Numbered from the stretch's first letter, positions 26,694-38,967 are shown. The stretch: DNA of 64,000 nt from Streptomyces sp. NA02950 (GCF_013364155.1 NZ_CP054916.1:8152001-8216000); one strand, 5' to 3'. Notes: generated by a model not told the origin, from the sequence alone. Translations and numbers: made by a program.

Positions 26694-29600
26694 ATGGCTG
26701 AGGACGCGGACGCGCAGACGAGTTCCGCAAGCGACACCCACCCGGGAGCACGGACCGGATCCGAGGGGCCGGGGCCCGGGGCCGGACCGGCCCCCGGGTC
26801 CTGGGCCGGCCGACTGGGCGAGCTGTCCGCCGAAGACCGCTACGCCGCCGTAGTGGACCTCGTACGCGAACAGACCGCCGGACTGCTCGGCACGGATCCC
26901 GCGACCATCGACCCGGAGCGCGCCTACCGCGACTACGGCTACAACTCCCTGGCGGCCGTGGAGCTGACCAACCAGCTCCGCAAGGCCACCGGGATGGAAC
27001 TGCCGCTCACCCTCCTGTTCGACCACCCCAACCCGGCCGCCGTGGCCCAGAACCTCCTGGAGCGGGCCGGGTTCGAGATGCCCGCCCCCGAGCCGGCTCC
27101 CACCGTGCCGTCAGCCGGGACCGAGACCGACGACGACCGCATCGCCATCGTCGGGATGGCCTGCCGCTACCCGGGCGGGGTGGGATCACCCGCGCAGCTG
27201 TGGGACGTGGTGGCGCGGGGCCGGGACGTGGTCTCGGGTTTCCCCGAGGACCGTGGCTGGGATCTGGAGGGGCTGTACGACCCGGACCCCGACCAACCCG
27301 GCAGCTGCTACACCCGTGCGGGCGGATTCCTCGACGGGGCCGCCGACTTCGACGCCGGCTTCTTCGGGATCGCCCGCCGTGAGGCGCTGGCGATGGACCC
27401 GCAGCAGCGGCTGCTGTTGCAGACGGTGTGGGAGGCGCTGGAGGACGGCGGGATCGACCCCGGCACCCTGCGCGGGTCCGCCACCGGTGTGTTCATGGGC
27501 ACCAGCGGCCAGGACTACGACCAGGTCGCCCGCTCGGGCCCGGCGGAGCTGGAGGGGTACTGGGGCATCGGCTCGGCGGCGAGTGTGCTGTCGGGCCGGG
27601 TGAGTTATGTCTACGGCTTCGAGGGCCCCGCGCTGTCCGTGGACACCGCCTGCTCGTCCTCGCTGGTGGCGGTCCACCTCGCCGCGCAGGGACTGCGCCG
27701 CGGTGAGTGCACCCTCGCCCTCGCGGGTGGTGTCACGGTGATGTCCACCCCCAAGGTGTTCACGGAGTTCAGCCGTCAGCGGGCGCTGTCGCCCGACGGC
27801 CGCTGCAAGTCGTTCGCGCAGGCCGCGGACGGTACGGGCTGGTCCGAGGGGGTCGGTGTGCTGCTGCTGGAGCGGCTGTCGGACGCCCGGCGCCACGGTC
27901 ACCGGATCCTGGGGCTCGTCCGCGGCACCGCCGTCAACCAGGACGGCGCCAGCAACGGCCTCACCGCCCCCAACGGCCCCTCGCAGGAGCGGGTCATCAC
28001 CGCCGCGCTCGCGGACGCGGGCCTCACCCCGGCCGACATCGACGCGGTCGAGGGACACGGCACCGGCACCACACTCGGCGATCCGATCGAGATCGCGGCC
28101 CTGGCGTCGGCGTACGGCGAGGGCCGGGCGGCGGACCGGCCGCTGCGGCTCGGTTCGCTGAAGTCCAACATGGGCCACGCACAGGCGGCCGCCGGAGTGG
28201 GCGGGCTGATCAAGATGGTGCAGGCGCTGCGCCACGGTGTGCTGCCGCGCACCCTGCATGTCGACCGGCCGACCGACAAGGCCGACTGGTCCGCGGGCCC
28301 GGTGTCGCTGCTGACCGAGCCGGTCGAGTGGCCGCGCGGTGAGCGCATACGCCGGGCCGGTGTCTCCGCGTTCGGCGTGGGCGGCACCAACGCCCATGTG
28401 ATCGTCGAAGAAGCACCCTCCGATGAACTCGCCGACCGGCCTCCGGAGTTCACCGGACCCGTGCCCTGGCTGCTCTCCGCCACTTCTCCGGCGGCGCTGC
28501 GCGAGCAGGCCCGGCGGCTGCACACCCACCTCTCCGGCCCGGAGCACACCGACACCTCCCCCGGCCGGGTCGGCCACGCCCTCGCGCTCGGCCGTGCGCG
28601 TTTCGACCACCGTGCGGTGGTGGTCGGCGAGCGGCGCGAGGAGCTGCTCACCGCGCTGGACGCACTGGCCCGCGGTGCCCACGACGCGGGAGAGACAGCC
28701 GAGTACGCCGCCCAGGCCGCCGCGCGCACCGGCAGGACCGCCTTCGTCTTCCCCGGCCAGGGCTCCCAGTGGCTCGGCATGGGACGCGAACTGGCCGCCG
28801 CCCACCCCGTGTTCGCCGATGAACTCCGCGCCTGCGCCGACGCGCTGGCCCCGCATGTCGACTGGTCCCTCGACGATGTGCTCAGCGGTGCGCCCGGCGC
28901 CCCGCCGCTGGACCGGGTCGATGTGGTGCAGCCCGCGCTGTTCGCCGTGATGGTGTCCCTGGCCGCGCTCTGGCGCCACCACGGTGTCCGGCCCGACGCG
29001 GTGGTCGGCCACTCACAGGGTGAGATCGCCGCCGCGTATGTGGCGGGCGGGCTGACCCTGGCCGACGCCGCCCGCGTGGTGGCACTGCGCAGCAAGGCCA
29101 TCGCCGCGATCGCGGGCGGGGGAGGGATGGCGTCGGTCACCGCGACGCCCGCCCGGCTCACCCCCCTGCTGGAGCGGTGGGAGGGCCGGATCTCGGTGGC
29201 CGCCGTGAACGGACCCGCCTCCCTGCTGGTCTCCGGCCCCGCCGACGACCTCACGGAACTGCTCGACGTCTGCGCGGCCGAGGACATCTGGGCCCGCCGT
29301 GTCAATGTCGACTACGCCTCCCACTCCGCCGGGGTCGATCCGCTGCGCGAGGAGCTGGCCACCGCGCTGGCCCCGGTCAGCCCGCATGACGGCCAGGTGC
29401 GTTTCCAGTCCACCGTGACGGGCGGCGAGTTGCCCACCTCCCAGCTCACCGCCGACTACTGGTTCCGCAATCTGCGGCGGACGGTGCGCTTCGAGGAGGC
29501 CGTGACGGACCTGGTGGGCCGCGGCTTCACCACGTTCGTCGAGATGAGTCCGCACCCGGTGCTCACCGTCGCCGTCGAGCAGACCACGGAGGCGTCCCCG

Positions 29601-32549
29601 GCCGGCCGCGCGGCGGTCGTCGGCTCCCTGCGGCGCGACGACGGCGGCCCGCGCCGCTTCCTGGCCTCGCTCGGCGAAGCACACGCCCACGGGGTGCCGG
29701 TGTCGTGGGACGTGGTGTTCGGCGGGACCGGCGGCCAGCTGGACCTGCCCGCCTACCCGTTCCGGGCCGAGCGGTTCTGGGCGGCGCCCCGGAACACGGA
29801 CGGCGGCGATGTGTCCGGCGCCGGTCAGCGCGCCGTCGACCACCCGCTGCTCGCTGCGGCCGTGCCCATGGCCGCGGGCACGGGGTGGCTGTGCACGGGG
29901 CGGGTGTCCCGCCGTACGCACCCCTGGCTGACGGACCACGCGGTGCACGACGTGGTGCTGCTGCCCGGCACCGCGTTCGTGGACATCGCGGTACGGGCCG
30001 GTGAGCTGACCGGCTGCCCGGTGGTCGAGGAACTCACCCTCGAGGCGCCGCTCGCGGTCTCCGGCGACACCGCGGTGGACCTCCAGGCCGTGGTCGGCGA
30101 ACCGGACGGCCAGGGCGGGCGGCCGCTCGCGCTGTACTCGCGGGCCGCCGGCACCGAGGGCGAACACGGCTGGACCCGGCATGCCACGGGCACCCTCGCG
30201 GCCGAGGACCGGACCACCGCGGCCGCCCCGTCCGCGGCGGTGTGGCCGCCCGCCGACGCGGAGCGCCTGGACATCGACGATCTCTACGACCGGCTGGCGG
30301 ACCGGGGTTTCGGCTACGGCCCCGCCTTCCAGGGCCTGTGCGCGGCGTGGCGGCACGGCGAAACCCTGTACGCCGAGGTGGCCGCGCTCCCCGAGGACGA
30401 GACCGCCGACGGCAAACGCCACGGAGTCCATCCGGCGCTGCTGGACGCCGCGTTCCACGCCCAGCTCATCGACCTGGGCCGCGCCGGCGCGAAGAACGGC
30501 GCCTGGCTGCCCTTCGCCTGGTCCGGCGTACGGATCGGCGCCCCCGGCGCAACCGGACCGCTGCGGGTCACCCTCACACCGCTGGGCGAGGGCACGGTCG
30601 GAATGACGGCCGTGGACGGCACCGGCGCGCCGGTGGTGTCCGTCGAGTCGGTCGTGGCCCGCCCGGTCTCCACCGAGCAGCTGGCGGCGGTTCGTACCGC
30701 CACCGCCGACGACGCGCTGTTCCGCCTGGACTGGGTGCGTGCGGCGGCGTCGGACGGGCCCGCCGCGGCACGCAGCTGGGCGGCCCTGGGAGCCGTCCCG
30801 TTCGACCTTCCCGGGACGGAGCTGCGGCACCACCCCGACCTGGGCGCGCTGGCCGCCGCGGTGCGGGAGGGGGCGCCCGTCCCGGACGTCGTGGTGGTCT
30901 TCACGGAGCCCCCCGCCGACCGCACCGCCACCGCTGTCCGTGCGGTCGCCCACACCACCCTGGAGCTCCTGCGGGAATGGCTGGCCGACGACCGGTTCAG
31001 CGGCACGGAACTGGTGTTCGTGACCCGCAACGCACTAAGGGCTTCCACCTCCGGGTCCGGCACCACGGCACCGGACGGCCCGGAACCGGGACTCGCACCC
31101 CTGTGGGGGCTCGTCCGCACCGCGCAGTCCGAGCACCCCGGCCGCATCAGGCTCGTCGACCTCGACGAGGAGACGGCGTCCGCGCACGCCCTGCCCACCG
31201 CCCTCGCCACCGGTGAACCCCAGCTGGCCATCCGGTCGGGAACGGCCCTGGTGCCCCGACTGGTACGGGCCACCGGTGGCCCCACCGGCGGACCGCTGGA
31301 GTTCGACCGTGACGGCACGGTCCTCATCACCGGTGGCACCGGCGGTCTGGGCTCGCAGGTGGCCCGGCACCTGGCCACCGTGCACGGGGCACACCACCTG
31401 CTGCTCGTCAGCCGACGCGGGCGCGACGCCGAGGGCGTGGCGGAACTGGAGCGTGAACTGACCCACGCGGGCGCCCGGGTGACGGTGGCCGCGTGCGATA
31501 CCGCAGACCGGGACGCGCTCGCCGCGCTCCTGGACACGATCCCCGCCGACCGGCCGCTCACCGCCGTGATCCACTCCGCGGGCGCACTCGACGACGCACT
31601 GCTGGAGTCGCTGACCCCCGAACGTCTGGACCGGGTACTGCGGCCCAAGGTGGACGCGGCACTCCATCTGCACGAGCTGACCGCCGGGCTCGGCCTCGCC
31701 TCCTTCGTGCTGTTCTCGTCCGTGGCGGGCACCGTCGGCGGACCCGGCCAGGGCAACTACGCCGCGGGGAACATGTTCCTGGACACGCTCGCCCAGTGGC
31801 GCCGCGCCCAGGGGCTGCCCGCGGTCTCCCTCGCCTGGGGGCTGTGGGAGGAAGAGAGCGATATGACCCGCCACCTGGGCGGATCCGGTGTCGCCGCACT
31901 CGGCCGGTCCGGGCTCGCCCCGCTGTCCACCGCGGACGGGCTCCGGCTGTTCGACACCGTGCACGGCACACCCGACGCGACGCTCGTCCCGGCCCGGCTG
32001 GACACCGCCGCGCTACGCGCCCAGGCGCGGGACGACAGCCTGCCCGCCGTGCTGCGCTCCCTGGTGCCCGCTCCGGCACGGCGGCGATCCACACCCGCCG
32101 ACGGCGATCTGCTCGCCCGGCTTGCGGCCGCGTCCCCGGAGACACGTGACGACCTCGTCCTGGAGGTGGTCGCGGTCCATGTCGCCGCGGTGCTCGGACA
32201 GGACGGCCCGGACACGGTGGAGCCCGAGCGCGCCTTCAAGGAACTGGGGCTGGATTCCCTCGGCGCGGTACGGCTGCGCAACCGGCTGCAACAGGCCACC
32301 GGGCTGACCCTGCCCTCCACCCTGGTGTTCGGCCACCCGTCGCCCGCCGCGCTCGCCGCTCATCTGCGGACCCTGCTCGAGCGGAATCTCCCCGGCAACC
32401 AGGCACCGCCCCGCGCGCACCCCGAGGTGACCGGGGACGGGCCGGGAACGGCGGACCGGGACATCGCCGGCAGTGCCCGGGAACACGTCGAAACGGCCAC
32501 CGCGGAAGAGCTCTTCGCCTTTATCGACAACGACTTGGAGGTGGGCTGA
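26694..32549 (+). CDS. Type I polyketide synthase, ACP-KS-AT-DH-KR-ACP (1951 aa)
   Basis: First PKS of the cluster. Domains: N-terminal ACP (about 45-125, phosphopantetheine Ser85 in GYNSL), KS (148-570, Cys320 in [21 protein letters not shown]), AT (680-985, Ser774 in GHSQGE; YASH at 874-877 predicts methylmalonyl-CoA), DH (1045-1330, His1082, Asp1251), KR (1540-1720, GGTGGLG, LDD at 1632-1634 predicting B-type stereochemistry, Tyr1689) and ACP (Ser1855 in LDSL). There is no ER, TE, loading AT or KSQ, so the N-terminal ACP must be primed in trans. The tail [12 protein letters not shown] is a docking helix for the next protein. AGGAGGAGCAC precedes the ATG. It should add one methyl-branched, ketoreduced and perhaps dehydrated unit. 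Confidence 0.96.
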   Translation: MAEDADAQTSSASDTHPGARTGSEGPGPGAGPAPGSWAGRLGELSAEDRYAAVVDLVREQTAGLLGTDPATIDPERAYRDYGYNSLAAVELTNQLRKATGMELPLTLLFDHPNPAAVAQNLLERAGFEMPAPEPAPTVPSAGTETDDDRIAIVGMACRYPGGVGSPAQLWDVVARGRDVVSGFPEDRGWDLEGLYDPDPDQPGSCYTRAGGFLDGAADFDAGFFGIARREALAMDPQQRLLLQTVWEALEDGGIDPGTLRGSATGVFMGTSGQDYDQVARSGPAELEGYWGIGSAASVLSGRVSYVYGFEGPALSVDTACSSSLVAVHLAAQGLRRGECTLALAGGVTVMSTPKVFTEFSRQRALSPDGRCKSFAQAADGTGWSEGVGVLLLERLSDARRHGHRILGLVRGTAVNQDGASNGLTAPNGPSQERVITAALADAGLTPADIDAVEGHGTGTTLGDPIEIAALASAYGEGRAADRPLRLGSLKSNMGHAQAAAGVGGLIKMVQALRHGVLPRTLHVDRPTDKADWSAGPVSLLTEPVEWPRGERIRRAGVSAFGVGGTNAHVIVEEAPSDELADRPPEFTGPVPWLLSATSPAALREQARRLHTHLSGPEHTDTSPGRVGHALALGRARFDHRAVVVGERREELLTALDALARGAHDAGETAEYAAQAAARTGRTAFVFPGQGSQWLGMGRELAAAHPVFADELRACADALAPHVDWSLDDVLSGAPGAPPLDRVDVVQPALFAVMVSLAALWRHHGVRPDAVVGHSQGEIAAAYVAGGLTLADAARVVALRSKAIAAIAGGGGMASVTATPARLTPLLERWEGRISVAAVNGPASLLVSGPADDLTELLDVCAAEDIWARRVNVDYASHSAGVDPLREELATALAPVSPHDGQVRFQSTVTGGELPTSQLTADYWFRNLRRTVRFEEAVTDLVGRGFTTFVEMSPHPVLTVAVEQTTEASPAGRAAVVGSLRRDDGGPRRFLASLGEAHAHGVPVSWDVVFGGTGGQLDLPAYPFRAERFWAAPRNTDGGDVSGAGQRAVDHPLLAAAVPMAAGTGWLCTGRVSRRTHPWLTDHAVHDVVLLPGTAFVDIAVRAGELTGCPVVEELTLEAPLAVSGDTAVDLQAVVGEPDGQGGRPLALYSRAAGTEGEHGWTRHATGTLAAEDRTTAAAPSAAVWPPADAERLDIDDLYDRLADRGFGYGPAFQGLCAAWRHGETLYAEVAALPEDETADGKRHGVHPALLDAAFHAQLIDLGRAGAKNGAWLPFAWSGVRIGAPGATGPLRVTLTPLGEGTVGMTAVDGTGAPVVSVESVVARPVSTEQLAAVRTATADDALFRLDWVRAAASDGPAAARSWAALGAVPFDLPGTELRHHPDLGALAAAVREGAPVPDVVVVFTEPPADRTATAVRAVAHTTLELLREWLADDRFSGTELVFVTRNALRASTSGSGTTAPDGPEPGLAPLWGLVRTAQSEHPGRIRLVDLDEETASAHALPTALATGEPQLAIRSGTALVPRLVRATGGPTGGPLEFDRDGTVLITGGTGGLGSQVARHLATVHGAHHLLLVSRRGRDAEGVAELERELTHAGARVTVAACDTADRDALAALLDTIPADRPLTAVIHSAGALDDALLESLTPERLDRVLRPKVDAALHLHELTAGLGLASFVLFSSVAGTVGGPGQGNYAAGNMFLDTLAQWRRAQGLPAVSLAWGLWEEESDMTRHLGGSGVAALGRSGLAPLSTADGLRLFDTVHGTPDATLVPARLDTAALRAQARDDSLPAVLRSLVPAPARRRSTPADGDLLARLAAASPETRDDLVLEVVAVHVAAVLGQDGPDTVEPERAFKELGLDSLGAVRLRNRLQQATGLTLPSTLVFGHPSPAALAAHLRTLLERNLPGNQAPPRAHPEVTGDGPGTADRDIAGSAREHVETATAEELFAFIDNDLEVG

Positions 32550-32552
32550 GTC

Positions 32553-35500
32553 ATGTCCGGCACCCCGTCCGACACCATGTCCGACGCGGACAAGTCGCTT
32601 CGCTACCTCCGCCGGGTCACCGCCCAACTCGCCGAGACCCGGCAGAAGTTGAAGCTCCTCCAGGAGCCGATCGCCATCGTCGGGACGGCCTGCCGCTACC
32701 CGGGCGGGATCGGGTCCGCCACACAGCTGTGGGAGACGGTGGCGCGGGGCCGGGACGTGATCTCGGACTTCCCCGAGGACCGTGGCTGGGATCTGGAGGG
32801 GCTGTACGACCCGGACCCCGACCGGCCCGGCACCTGCTACACCCGCGCGGGCGGATTCCTCGACGGGGCCGCCGACTTCGACGAGGAGTTCTTCGGCATC
32901 GGCCGCCGTGAGGCGCTGGCCATGGACCCGCAGCAGCGGCTGCTGTTGCAGACCGTGTGGGAGGCGCTGGAGGACGGCGGGATCGACCCCGGCACCCTGC
33001 GCGGATCCGCCACCGGTGTGTTCGTCGGGACGACCGGTCAGGACTACGCGTGGCTCGCCCGCTCCGGCTCGGCGGAGCTGGAGGGGTACTGGGGCATCGG
33101 CTCGGCGGGCAGCGTGCTGTCGGGCCGGGTGAGTTACGTCTACGGCTTCGAGGGCCCCGCGATGACCGTGGACACCGCCTGCTCGTCCTCGCTGGTCGGG
33201 GTCCATCTCGCGGTGCAGGCGCTGCGCCGCGACGAGTGCACCCTCGCCCTCGCGGGCGGTGTCACGGTGATGTCCACCCCCGCCACCTTCACCGAGTTCA
33301 GCCGTCAGCGCGGACTGTCACCCGACGGCCGCTGCAAGTCGTTCGCGCAGGCCGCGGACGGGACGGGCTGGTCCGAAGGGGTCGGCCTGGTGCTGCTGGA
33401 GCGGCTGTCGGACGCCCGGCGCCACGGTCACCGGATCCTGGGGCTCGTCCGCGGCACCGCCGTCAACCAGGACGGCGCCAGCAACGGCCTCACCGCCCCC
33501 AACGGCACCTCACAGGAACGCGTCATCACCGCCGCCCTCAAGGACGCCGGTCTCACCCCCGCCGACATCGACGCGGTCGAAGGACACGGCACCGGCACCA
33601 CACTCGGCGACCCCATCGAGATCGAGGCCCTGGCATCCGTCTACGGCAGGGACCGCGCGGCCGACCGTCCGCTGCGGCTGGGAGCGCTGAAGTCCAACCT
33701 CGGGCACACCCAGGCGGCCGCCGGAGTGGGTGGGCTGATCAAGATGATGCAGGCCCTGCGCCACGGTGTGCTGCCGCGCACCCTGCACGTCGACCGGCCC
33801 ACCGACAAGGCCGACTGGCTCTCGGTGTCCCTGCTGACCGAGGCGGCCGACTGGCCGCGTGGCGAGCGCATCCGCCGGGCGGGCATCTCCGCCTTCGGCA
33901 TCAGCGGCAGCAACGCCCATGTGATCGTCGAAGAGGCACCGGCCGAAGAACCCGCCTACCCGGCAGCCGAGTTCACCGGGCCGGTCCCGTGGGTGCTCTC
34001 CGCCGCCTCCCCCGCGGCGCTGCGCGAGCAGGCCCGGCGGCTGCACATCCACCTCTCGGACCCGGAGCGCACCGACACGCCACCCGGTGAGGTGGCCGCG
34101 GCGCTCGCGGTGACCCGGGCCCGCCTCGATCACCGGGCCGTGGTGGTCGGCACCGGCCGCACCGAACTGCTGGCCGGACTGGACGCCTACGCCCGGGGCG
34201 AGCTCCCCGCCAACGTGGTGCACGGCACCGCCGCCCGCAAGGCCAGGACCGCTTTCCTCTTCTCCGGCCAGGGATCGCAGTGGCCGGGCATGGGTGCGGA
34301 GCTGTACGCCACCTATCCGGTGTTCGCCGACGCGCTGGACGCCGCCTGCGCCGAACTCGACCGTCATCTGCCGCGACGCCTGCGCACCGTGATGACCGCG
34401 CCCGAGGGCAGCGCGGACGCCGAGCTGCTGCACCGGACGCAGTACACCCAGCCCGCGCTGTTCGCCCTGGAGACGGCGCTGTTCCGGCTCGTCACCTCAT
34501 GGGGGCTGCGGCCGGACTTCCTGATGGGCCACTCGATCGGCGAGCCGGCCGCGGTGCACGCCGCGGGGGCCCTCTCCCTGGCCGACGCCGCCGCGCTGGT
34601 GGCCGCCCGTGGCCGACTGATGCAGCAACTGCCCTCCGGTGGCGCCATGGTCGCCGTGGAGGTGACGGAGGACGAGGCCAGGGCCGCCCTCGACGGCCAC
34701 GGCGGGCACCTCGCCCTCGCCGCGGTCAACGGACCGCGCGCGGTGGTGGTGTCGGGAGCCGAGGGCGAAGTGCTGGAGTGGGCCGGGCAGTGGAGGGAAC
34801 GCGGACGCCGCACCCGGCGGCTGCGGGTGAGCCACGCCTTCCACTCGCCCCTGATGCGGCCCATGCTCGGCGAACTCGAGTCGGTCGCAGATGAGTTGAC
34901 GTTCACGACGCCGCGTGTCCCCGTTATCTCCAACGTCACGGGCGCACCGCTGACCCCCGAGGAGGTGGCCGATCCGGCGTACTGGGCGCGCCACGCCGAG
35001 CAGCCGGTGCGCTTCCAGGACGGGATACGCCGACTGGAGAGCGCGGGGATGACCGCGTACCTCGAGATCGGCCCCGACGCGGTGCTCACCTCCATGGCGC
35101 GGGGATGTCTGTCCGGCCAAGGGGCCGCGACCCTGGTGCCCGCGCTCTACGCCGGTAAGCCCGAGGCCCAGGCGCTGGTCACCGCGGTCGGCGAACTGCA
35201 TGCCCACGGTGCGGGCGGTACGGACCTGGCCGGGCTGTTCGACACGATGGCCGCGCGCCGGGCGGCGGGCGCCCTGGAACTGCCCAGCTATCCGTTCCGG
35301 CGCAACCGCCACTGGATCGACGCCCCGGCGCGTACCGTGGCCGCTGCCGAGTCCATCGCCGAGACGGCCGATGAATCCCCGGCCGCCACCGGCGATCAGA
35401 GCGAAGGCCCGCGCGATGTGCTCGCCATGGTCCGCACCCAGGCGGCCTTGGTCCTCGGCTACGAGGACGGTGCCACGGTGGACGAGCACCGCACCCTGCT

Positions 35501-36503
35501 GGAGCTGGGCATCGACTCGATGGGCGCGGTGCGGTTGCAGCAGCGGCTGACCGCCGCCACCGGCCTGGACCTGCCGCCGACGCTCCTGATCGACCATCCG
35601 ACCCCGGCGGCCATCGCCGGCCATCTGCGCACCCTGCTCGGCATCCCCGACACCGGCCAGGACCCCACCGAACAACCGGTGGGCCCCGCCCACACCTCGG
35701 ACGACGGCTCGTTCACCACGCTGCTGCGCACCGCCCACGCCCGGGGTGACCTGGCCGCCTCCGTACCGGTGTTGGCGTCGGCCGCCGCCTACCGGCCCGG
35801 TTTCACCATTGCCGCCGAACTGGACGGCCCGCCCCGGGCCGTGCTGATCTCCGACGGGCCCGCCGAACCCGCGGTCATCTGTGTGCCGTCCTTCCTCGCC
35901 GGGTCCGGCCCACACCAGTTCGCCCGCTTCGCGGCCGGGTTCGAGCGCCGCCGTCATGTCTCGGCGCTCACCCTGCCCGGCTTCGGAGACTCCCCCCTGC
36001 TGCCCGCCACCTGGGAGGCGGCGATCGAGGCGCTGGCCGACAGCGCCGTACGGACCGCCGGCGGCGCTCCGGCCCTGCTCGTCGGCCACTCCATCGGCGG
36101 TGTCCTCGCCCACTCCGTGGCGGCCCGGCTGGAGCGCGACGGCCATCCGGTCCGGGGGGTCGTACTGATCGACACCTATGAGCCGGAACCCGCCGAGCGG
36201 GCCCAGGTGTTCGCCTGGGCGATGGGCAGTGTGCTGGACCGCGACCACGCCTACATCGACGTCAGCGAGGCGGGTGTGCTGGCGATGGGCGGCTATCTGC
36301 GGCTGCTGGAGAACTGGGCCGCGGACCGGCTCACCGCGCCCGCCCTGCTGCTGACCGCCAAGGTGCCCCCGCCCGTCCCGGAGGCCGGTACCTGGACCCT
36401 GTGGCGCGCGGCGGACACGGTCACCCCGCTGCCCGGCGACCACTTCTCGGTCCTTGAGGAACACGCCGGACACACCGCGCGGACCGTCGAGGAATGGCTG
36501 TGA
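32553..36503 (+). CDS. Type I polyketide synthase, KS-AT-ACP-TE (1316 aa)
   Basis: Terminal module. An N-terminal coiled docking helix ([20 protein letters not shown]) precedes KS (38-465, Cys210 in DTACSSS). The AT (565-860) has Ser661 in GHSIGE and HAFH at 761-764, predicting malonyl-CoA. The ACP has Ser989 in GIDSM. The thioesterase (about 1085-1310) has Ser1180 in GHSIGG and His1297 in [10 protein letters not shown]. There is no reductive domain, so the last unit stays a beta-ketone. It starts 3 bases after PKS1 and is translationally linked. The beta-ketoacyl product could be hydrolysed or cyclised by the TE, or intercepted by the AfsA-like protein encoded downstream, since AfsA enzymes use beta-ketoacyl-ACP. 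The KS is nearly identical to that of PKS1. Confidence 0.96.
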   Translation: MSGTPSDTMSDADKSLRYLRRVTAQLAETRQKLKLLQEPIAIVGTACRYPGGIGSATQLWETVARGRDVISDFPEDRGWDLEGLYDPDPDRPGTCYTRAGGFLDGAADFDEEFFGIGRREALAMDPQQRLLLQTVWEALEDGGIDPGTLRGSATGVFVGTTGQDYAWLARSGSAELEGYWGIGSAGSVLSGRVSYVYGFEGPAMTVDTACSSSLVGVHLAVQALRRDECTLALAGGVTVMSTPATFTEFSRQRGLSPDGRCKSFAQAADGTGWSEGVGLVLLERLSDARRHGHRILGLVRGTAVNQDGASNGLTAPNGTSQERVITAALKDAGLTPADIDAVEGHGTGTTLGDPIEIEALASVYGRDRAADRPLRLGALKSNLGHTQAAAGVGGLIKMMQALRHGVLPRTLHVDRPTDKADWLSVSLLTEAADWPRGERIRRAGISAFGISGSNAHVIVEEAPAEEPAYPAAEFTGPVPWVLSAASPAALREQARRLHIHLSDPERTDTPPGEVAAALAVTRARLDHRAVVVGTGRTELLAGLDAYARGELPANVVHGTAARKARTAFLFSGQGSQWPGMGAELYATYPVFADALDAACAELDRHLPRRLRTVMTAPEGSADAELLHRTQYTQPALFALETALFRLVTSWGLRPDFLMGHSIGEPAAVHAAGALSLADAAALVAARGRLMQQLPSGGAMVAVEVTEDEARAALDGHGGHLALAAVNGPRAVVVSGAEGEVLEWAGQWRERGRRTRRLRVSHAFHSPLMRPMLGELESVADELTFTTPRVPVISNVTGAPLTPEEVADPAYWARHAEQPVRFQDGIRRLESAGMTAYLEIGPDAVLTSMARGCLSGQGAATLVPALYAGKPEAQALVTAVGELHAHGAGGTDLAGLFDTMAARRAAGALELPSYPFRRNRHWIDAPARTVAAAESIAETADESPAATGDQSEGPRDVLAMVRTQAALVLGYEDGATVDEHRTLLELGIDSMGAVRLQQRLTAATGLDLPPTLLIDHPTPAAIAGHLRTLLGIPDTGQDPTEQPVGPAHTSDDGSFTTLLRTAHARGDLAASVPVLASAAAYRPGFTIAAELDGPPRAVLISDGPAEPAVICVPSFLAGSGPHQFARFAAGFERRRHVSALTLPGFGDSPLLPATWEAAIEALADSAVRTAGGAPALLVGHSIGGVLAHSVAARLERDGHPVRGVVLIDTYEPEPAERAQVFAWAMGSVLDRDHAYIDVSEAGVLAMGGYLRLLENWAADRLTAPALLLTAKVPPPVPEAGTWTLWRAADTVTPLPGDHFSVLEEHAGHTARTVEEWL

Positions 36504-36514
36504 AAGGAAACACC

Positions 36515-37534
36515 ATGCAACCTCCCTTGGGCATAGTCGACTTGGGGAGCCATCTGCCCGAGAACGTCGTGGGGCCCGAGTTCTTCCTGGACGCGAACGC
36601 CGCCGCGGATCCGCTCGCCGACCTGCCGCTCTTCCGTGTCCCGGCCACCCGCCACCACGTCGGCCGCGAGGACCGCGCCGCCGAGATGATCGCCAAGGCG
36701 GCCCGGCCGGTCTTCGAGCGGCTCGGCAGGGATCCCGCGGGCCAGGTGGATGTGCTGATCACCAATGTGCTGCTGCCCGACGAGCCGTTCATGGGCATCG
36801 GAGCGGAGGCCGCACACCGCATCGGCTGCGACCCCGAGTGGATCGTCGATCTGCACAACGGCGGCTGCGCCTCGTTCATGTACATGCTGCGGCTGGCCGA
36901 GAAGATCATGGCGGACGGCTCGGCCCGTACCGCGCTCATCGCCAATGTGCAGAACGCGGCGGGCCAGGTGTTCGCCCAGTCCGACGTCCGCACGCTCTCC
37001 CACGCCCCGATGCCGGGCGACGGCTGCGGGGTGGCCTATCTGGAGGCCGGCGGCGGCTCCCCGGTGCTCGGCGTGCGGACCCGCAGCACCCCCGGTTACG
37101 CGTACGACCTGGGGATGGTCACCCCGGACAAGCGGAAGTACTGGGAGCCGGGCAGCGGCCAGATGGACATCCACTTCGACGAGTCCAAGACCACCGAGAT
37201 CCTGGAGCGCGGCAACACCCTGGTGCCGGAGCTGGTCAAGGAGCTGTGCACGGACCTCGGGGTGCCGACGTCCGAGATCGATGTGCTCGTCACCAACCAG
37301 CCCAACCGCATCTTCCTCAAGAACTGGCGGGAGGCGCTCGATATCGACGCCCGGCGCCACTTCGACACCTTCGACCGCTGCGGCAACCTCTATGGCGCGG
37401 CCGTACCGATCACGCTCGAACAGGCCCTGCGCAAGGGGGATGTGAAGGATGGCGACCTCGTGGTGATGGCCGGGTTCGCCCACGCCGGTGACTTCGCCTC
37501 GGCGGCCGCCGTGCGCTGGAACGGGGGTGCGTGA
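36515..37534 (+). CDS. KASIII-like (FabH-fold) protein with altered catalytic triad
   Basis: A 339-residue thiolase-fold protein of the KASIII/acyltransferase group. The nucleophile Cys118 lies in LHNGGCASFMYML and Asn291 in CGNLYGAAVPI. The third position, normally His in HQAN, is Asn261 in VTNQPNRIF. KASIII homologues in clusters can prime a PKS, condense, or transfer acyl groups to oxygen. Loss of the His argues against ordinary decarboxylative condensation and for acyl transfer or another reaction. ATG at 36515 has AAGGA six bases upstream; an earlier ATG at 36494 inside the PKS2 gene has no site. Its stop overlaps the next ATG by one base. Confidence 0.87.
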   Translation: MQPPLGIVDLGSHLPENVVGPEFFLDANAAADPLADLPLFRVPATRHHVGREDRAAEMIAKAARPVFERLGRDPAGQVDVLITNVLLPDEPFMGIGAEAAHRIGCDPEWIVDLHNGGCASFMYMLRLAEKIMADGSARTALIANVQNAAGQVFAQSDVRTLSHAPMPGDGCGVAYLEAGGGSPVLGVRTRSTPGYAYDLGMVTPDKRKYWEPGSGQMDIHFDESKTTEILERGNTLVPELVKELCTDLGVPTSEIDVLVTNQPNRIFLKNWREALDIDARRHFDTFDRCGNLYGAAVPITLEQALRKGDVKDGDLVVMAGFAHAGDFASAAAVRWNGGA

Positions 37535-38967
37535 TGACCGTGCCGAGCGAACGGTTCGACGTGGTCATCGTCGGCGCACGGGTCGCGGGCTCCTCGCTCG
37601 GCGCCCTGCTGGCCCGGCGCGGACTGCGGGTGGCCGTGCTCGACCAGGCCGGATCCCTGGGCTTCACCCTCTCCTCCAACATTCTCCAGGCCGATTCGCT
37701 CGCCTTCCTCGACCGGCTCGGTGTCACCGGCCGACTGCGCGACGCGGGTGTCACCCCGATGACGCGCGTCGACATGCGGCTGGAGGACTTCCGGGTGCAC
37801 GCCCGCTTCCCGCAGCGCCCCGGTGACATGGGCGGCGCGGCCTGCATCCGGCGTGAGGTCCTGGACCCGATCGTGCGGGACGCGGCCATCGCCGCCGGGG
37901 CGACGGTACGGCTCGACACCCGGGTGACGGAGCTGGTCCGGGAGCACGGCAGGGTGACGGGTGTGCGCGTGGTGCGCGAGGGTGCCGAATCCGTGCTGCA
38001 CGCCCGGCTCGTGGTCGGCGCCGACGGCCGGAACTCCACCGTCGCCGCCCTGGCCGGTGCCCGTCCGTACCACCTCACCACCAATGAACGCCGCTACCAC
38101 TGGACGTACTTCGAGGGCGCCGACCTCGGGGACACCCCCACCTTCGTCTTCCACCGCTGGGGCGATCGCCATATGCTCGGCGGCCCGGCCGACGGCGGGC
38201 TGTACATCGTCGGTGTGTCGCCGCAGGCCCATGAGACGGAGAGTTTCCGCACCGACCTCGAGGGCTCGATCGCCGCCCACATCGCCGCGTGCGAACCGAT
38301 CGCCACCGCCCTCGCCGACGCCAAACGCGCCACCAGGATCTACGGCATCCAGCGCTTCCAGGGGTACTTCCGGGAGGCGTCCGGGCCCGGCTGGGTGCTC
38401 ATCGGCGACGCCGGACACTTCAAGGACCCGGCCGGCGGACGCGGTATCGGCGACGCCTTCCACCAGGCCGAACGGCTCGCACCCTCCGTCGAGGCCGCGC
38501 TGACCGGACCGGTGGCCGCCCTCGACCGGGCCACCGCGGAGTTCGGCCGCTGGCGCAACCGCACCTACGCCGAGTACTACGGCCTCGCCGCCGACCTGGG
38601 CGTGGCCGGGCCCATCGCGGCCGCCGTGCCCGAGGTCGTCCGCCGACTGCACGCACGCGGGCGGATCGGCGACGTCCTGGACCTGCTGAGCCACCGCGCC
38701 ACCCTGCTCGAGGTCCTCACCCCCGCACGGGTGCTGGGCGCCACCGGCAGACTGCTGATGCGCGGCGGCCGGAGCTTGGCGGACGGCCCCGGCCCGGGAA
38801 GCGGCCGCGGCGCACTGCTCCGCGAGGCCGGGGCCCTGGCCGCGACCGAGGTGCGCCGCCGCAAGGCCATGTGGCGCCCGGTCTACGGCCCGGCGCCCGC
38901 GGTGCGGCGGGACCACCGCACCGAGCCACACCCATCGGGCCGTACCGAACAGGAGCTCAACCGATGA
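37534..38967 (+). CDS. FAD-dependent oxidoreductase/monooxygenase (PHBH-like)
   Basis: A 477-residue group A flavoprotein. It has the N-terminal FAD motif VVIVGARVAGSSLGALLARR, the middle VVGADGRNSTVA (DG motif) and IGDAGHFKDPAGGRGIGDAF, which binds the FAD ribityl chain. This is the aromatic-hydroxylase/geranylgeranyl-reductase architecture. The C-terminal 120 residues are less conserved and basic. It would hydroxylate or oxidise an intermediate using NAD(P)H. ATG 37534 overlaps the preceding stop (TGATG) and its own TGA overlaps the next ATG. The substrate is not predictable from sequence. A saturase/reductase role as in GGR proteins is an alternative. Confidence 0.88.
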   Translation: MTVPSERFDVVIVGARVAGSSLGALLARRGLRVAVLDQAGSLGFTLSSNILQADSLAFLDRLGVTGRLRDAGVTPMTRVDMRLEDFRVHARFPQRPGDMGGAACIRREVLDPIVRDAAIAAGATVRLDTRVTELVREHGRVTGVRVVREGAESVLHARLVVGADGRNSTVAALAGARPYHLTTNERRYHWTYFEGADLGDTPTFVFHRWGDRHMLGGPADGGLYIVGVSPQAHETESFRTDLEGSIAAHIAACEPIATALADAKRATRIYGIQRFQGYFREASGPGWVLIGDAGHFKDPAGGRGIGDAFHQAERLAPSVEAALTGPVAALDRATAEFGRWRNRTYAEYYGLAADLGVAGPIAAAVPEVVRRLHARGRIGDVLDLLSHRATLLEVLTPARVLGATGRLLMRGGRSLADGPGPGSGRGALLREAGALAATEVRRRKAMWRPVYGPAPAVRRDHRTEPHPSGRTEQELNR

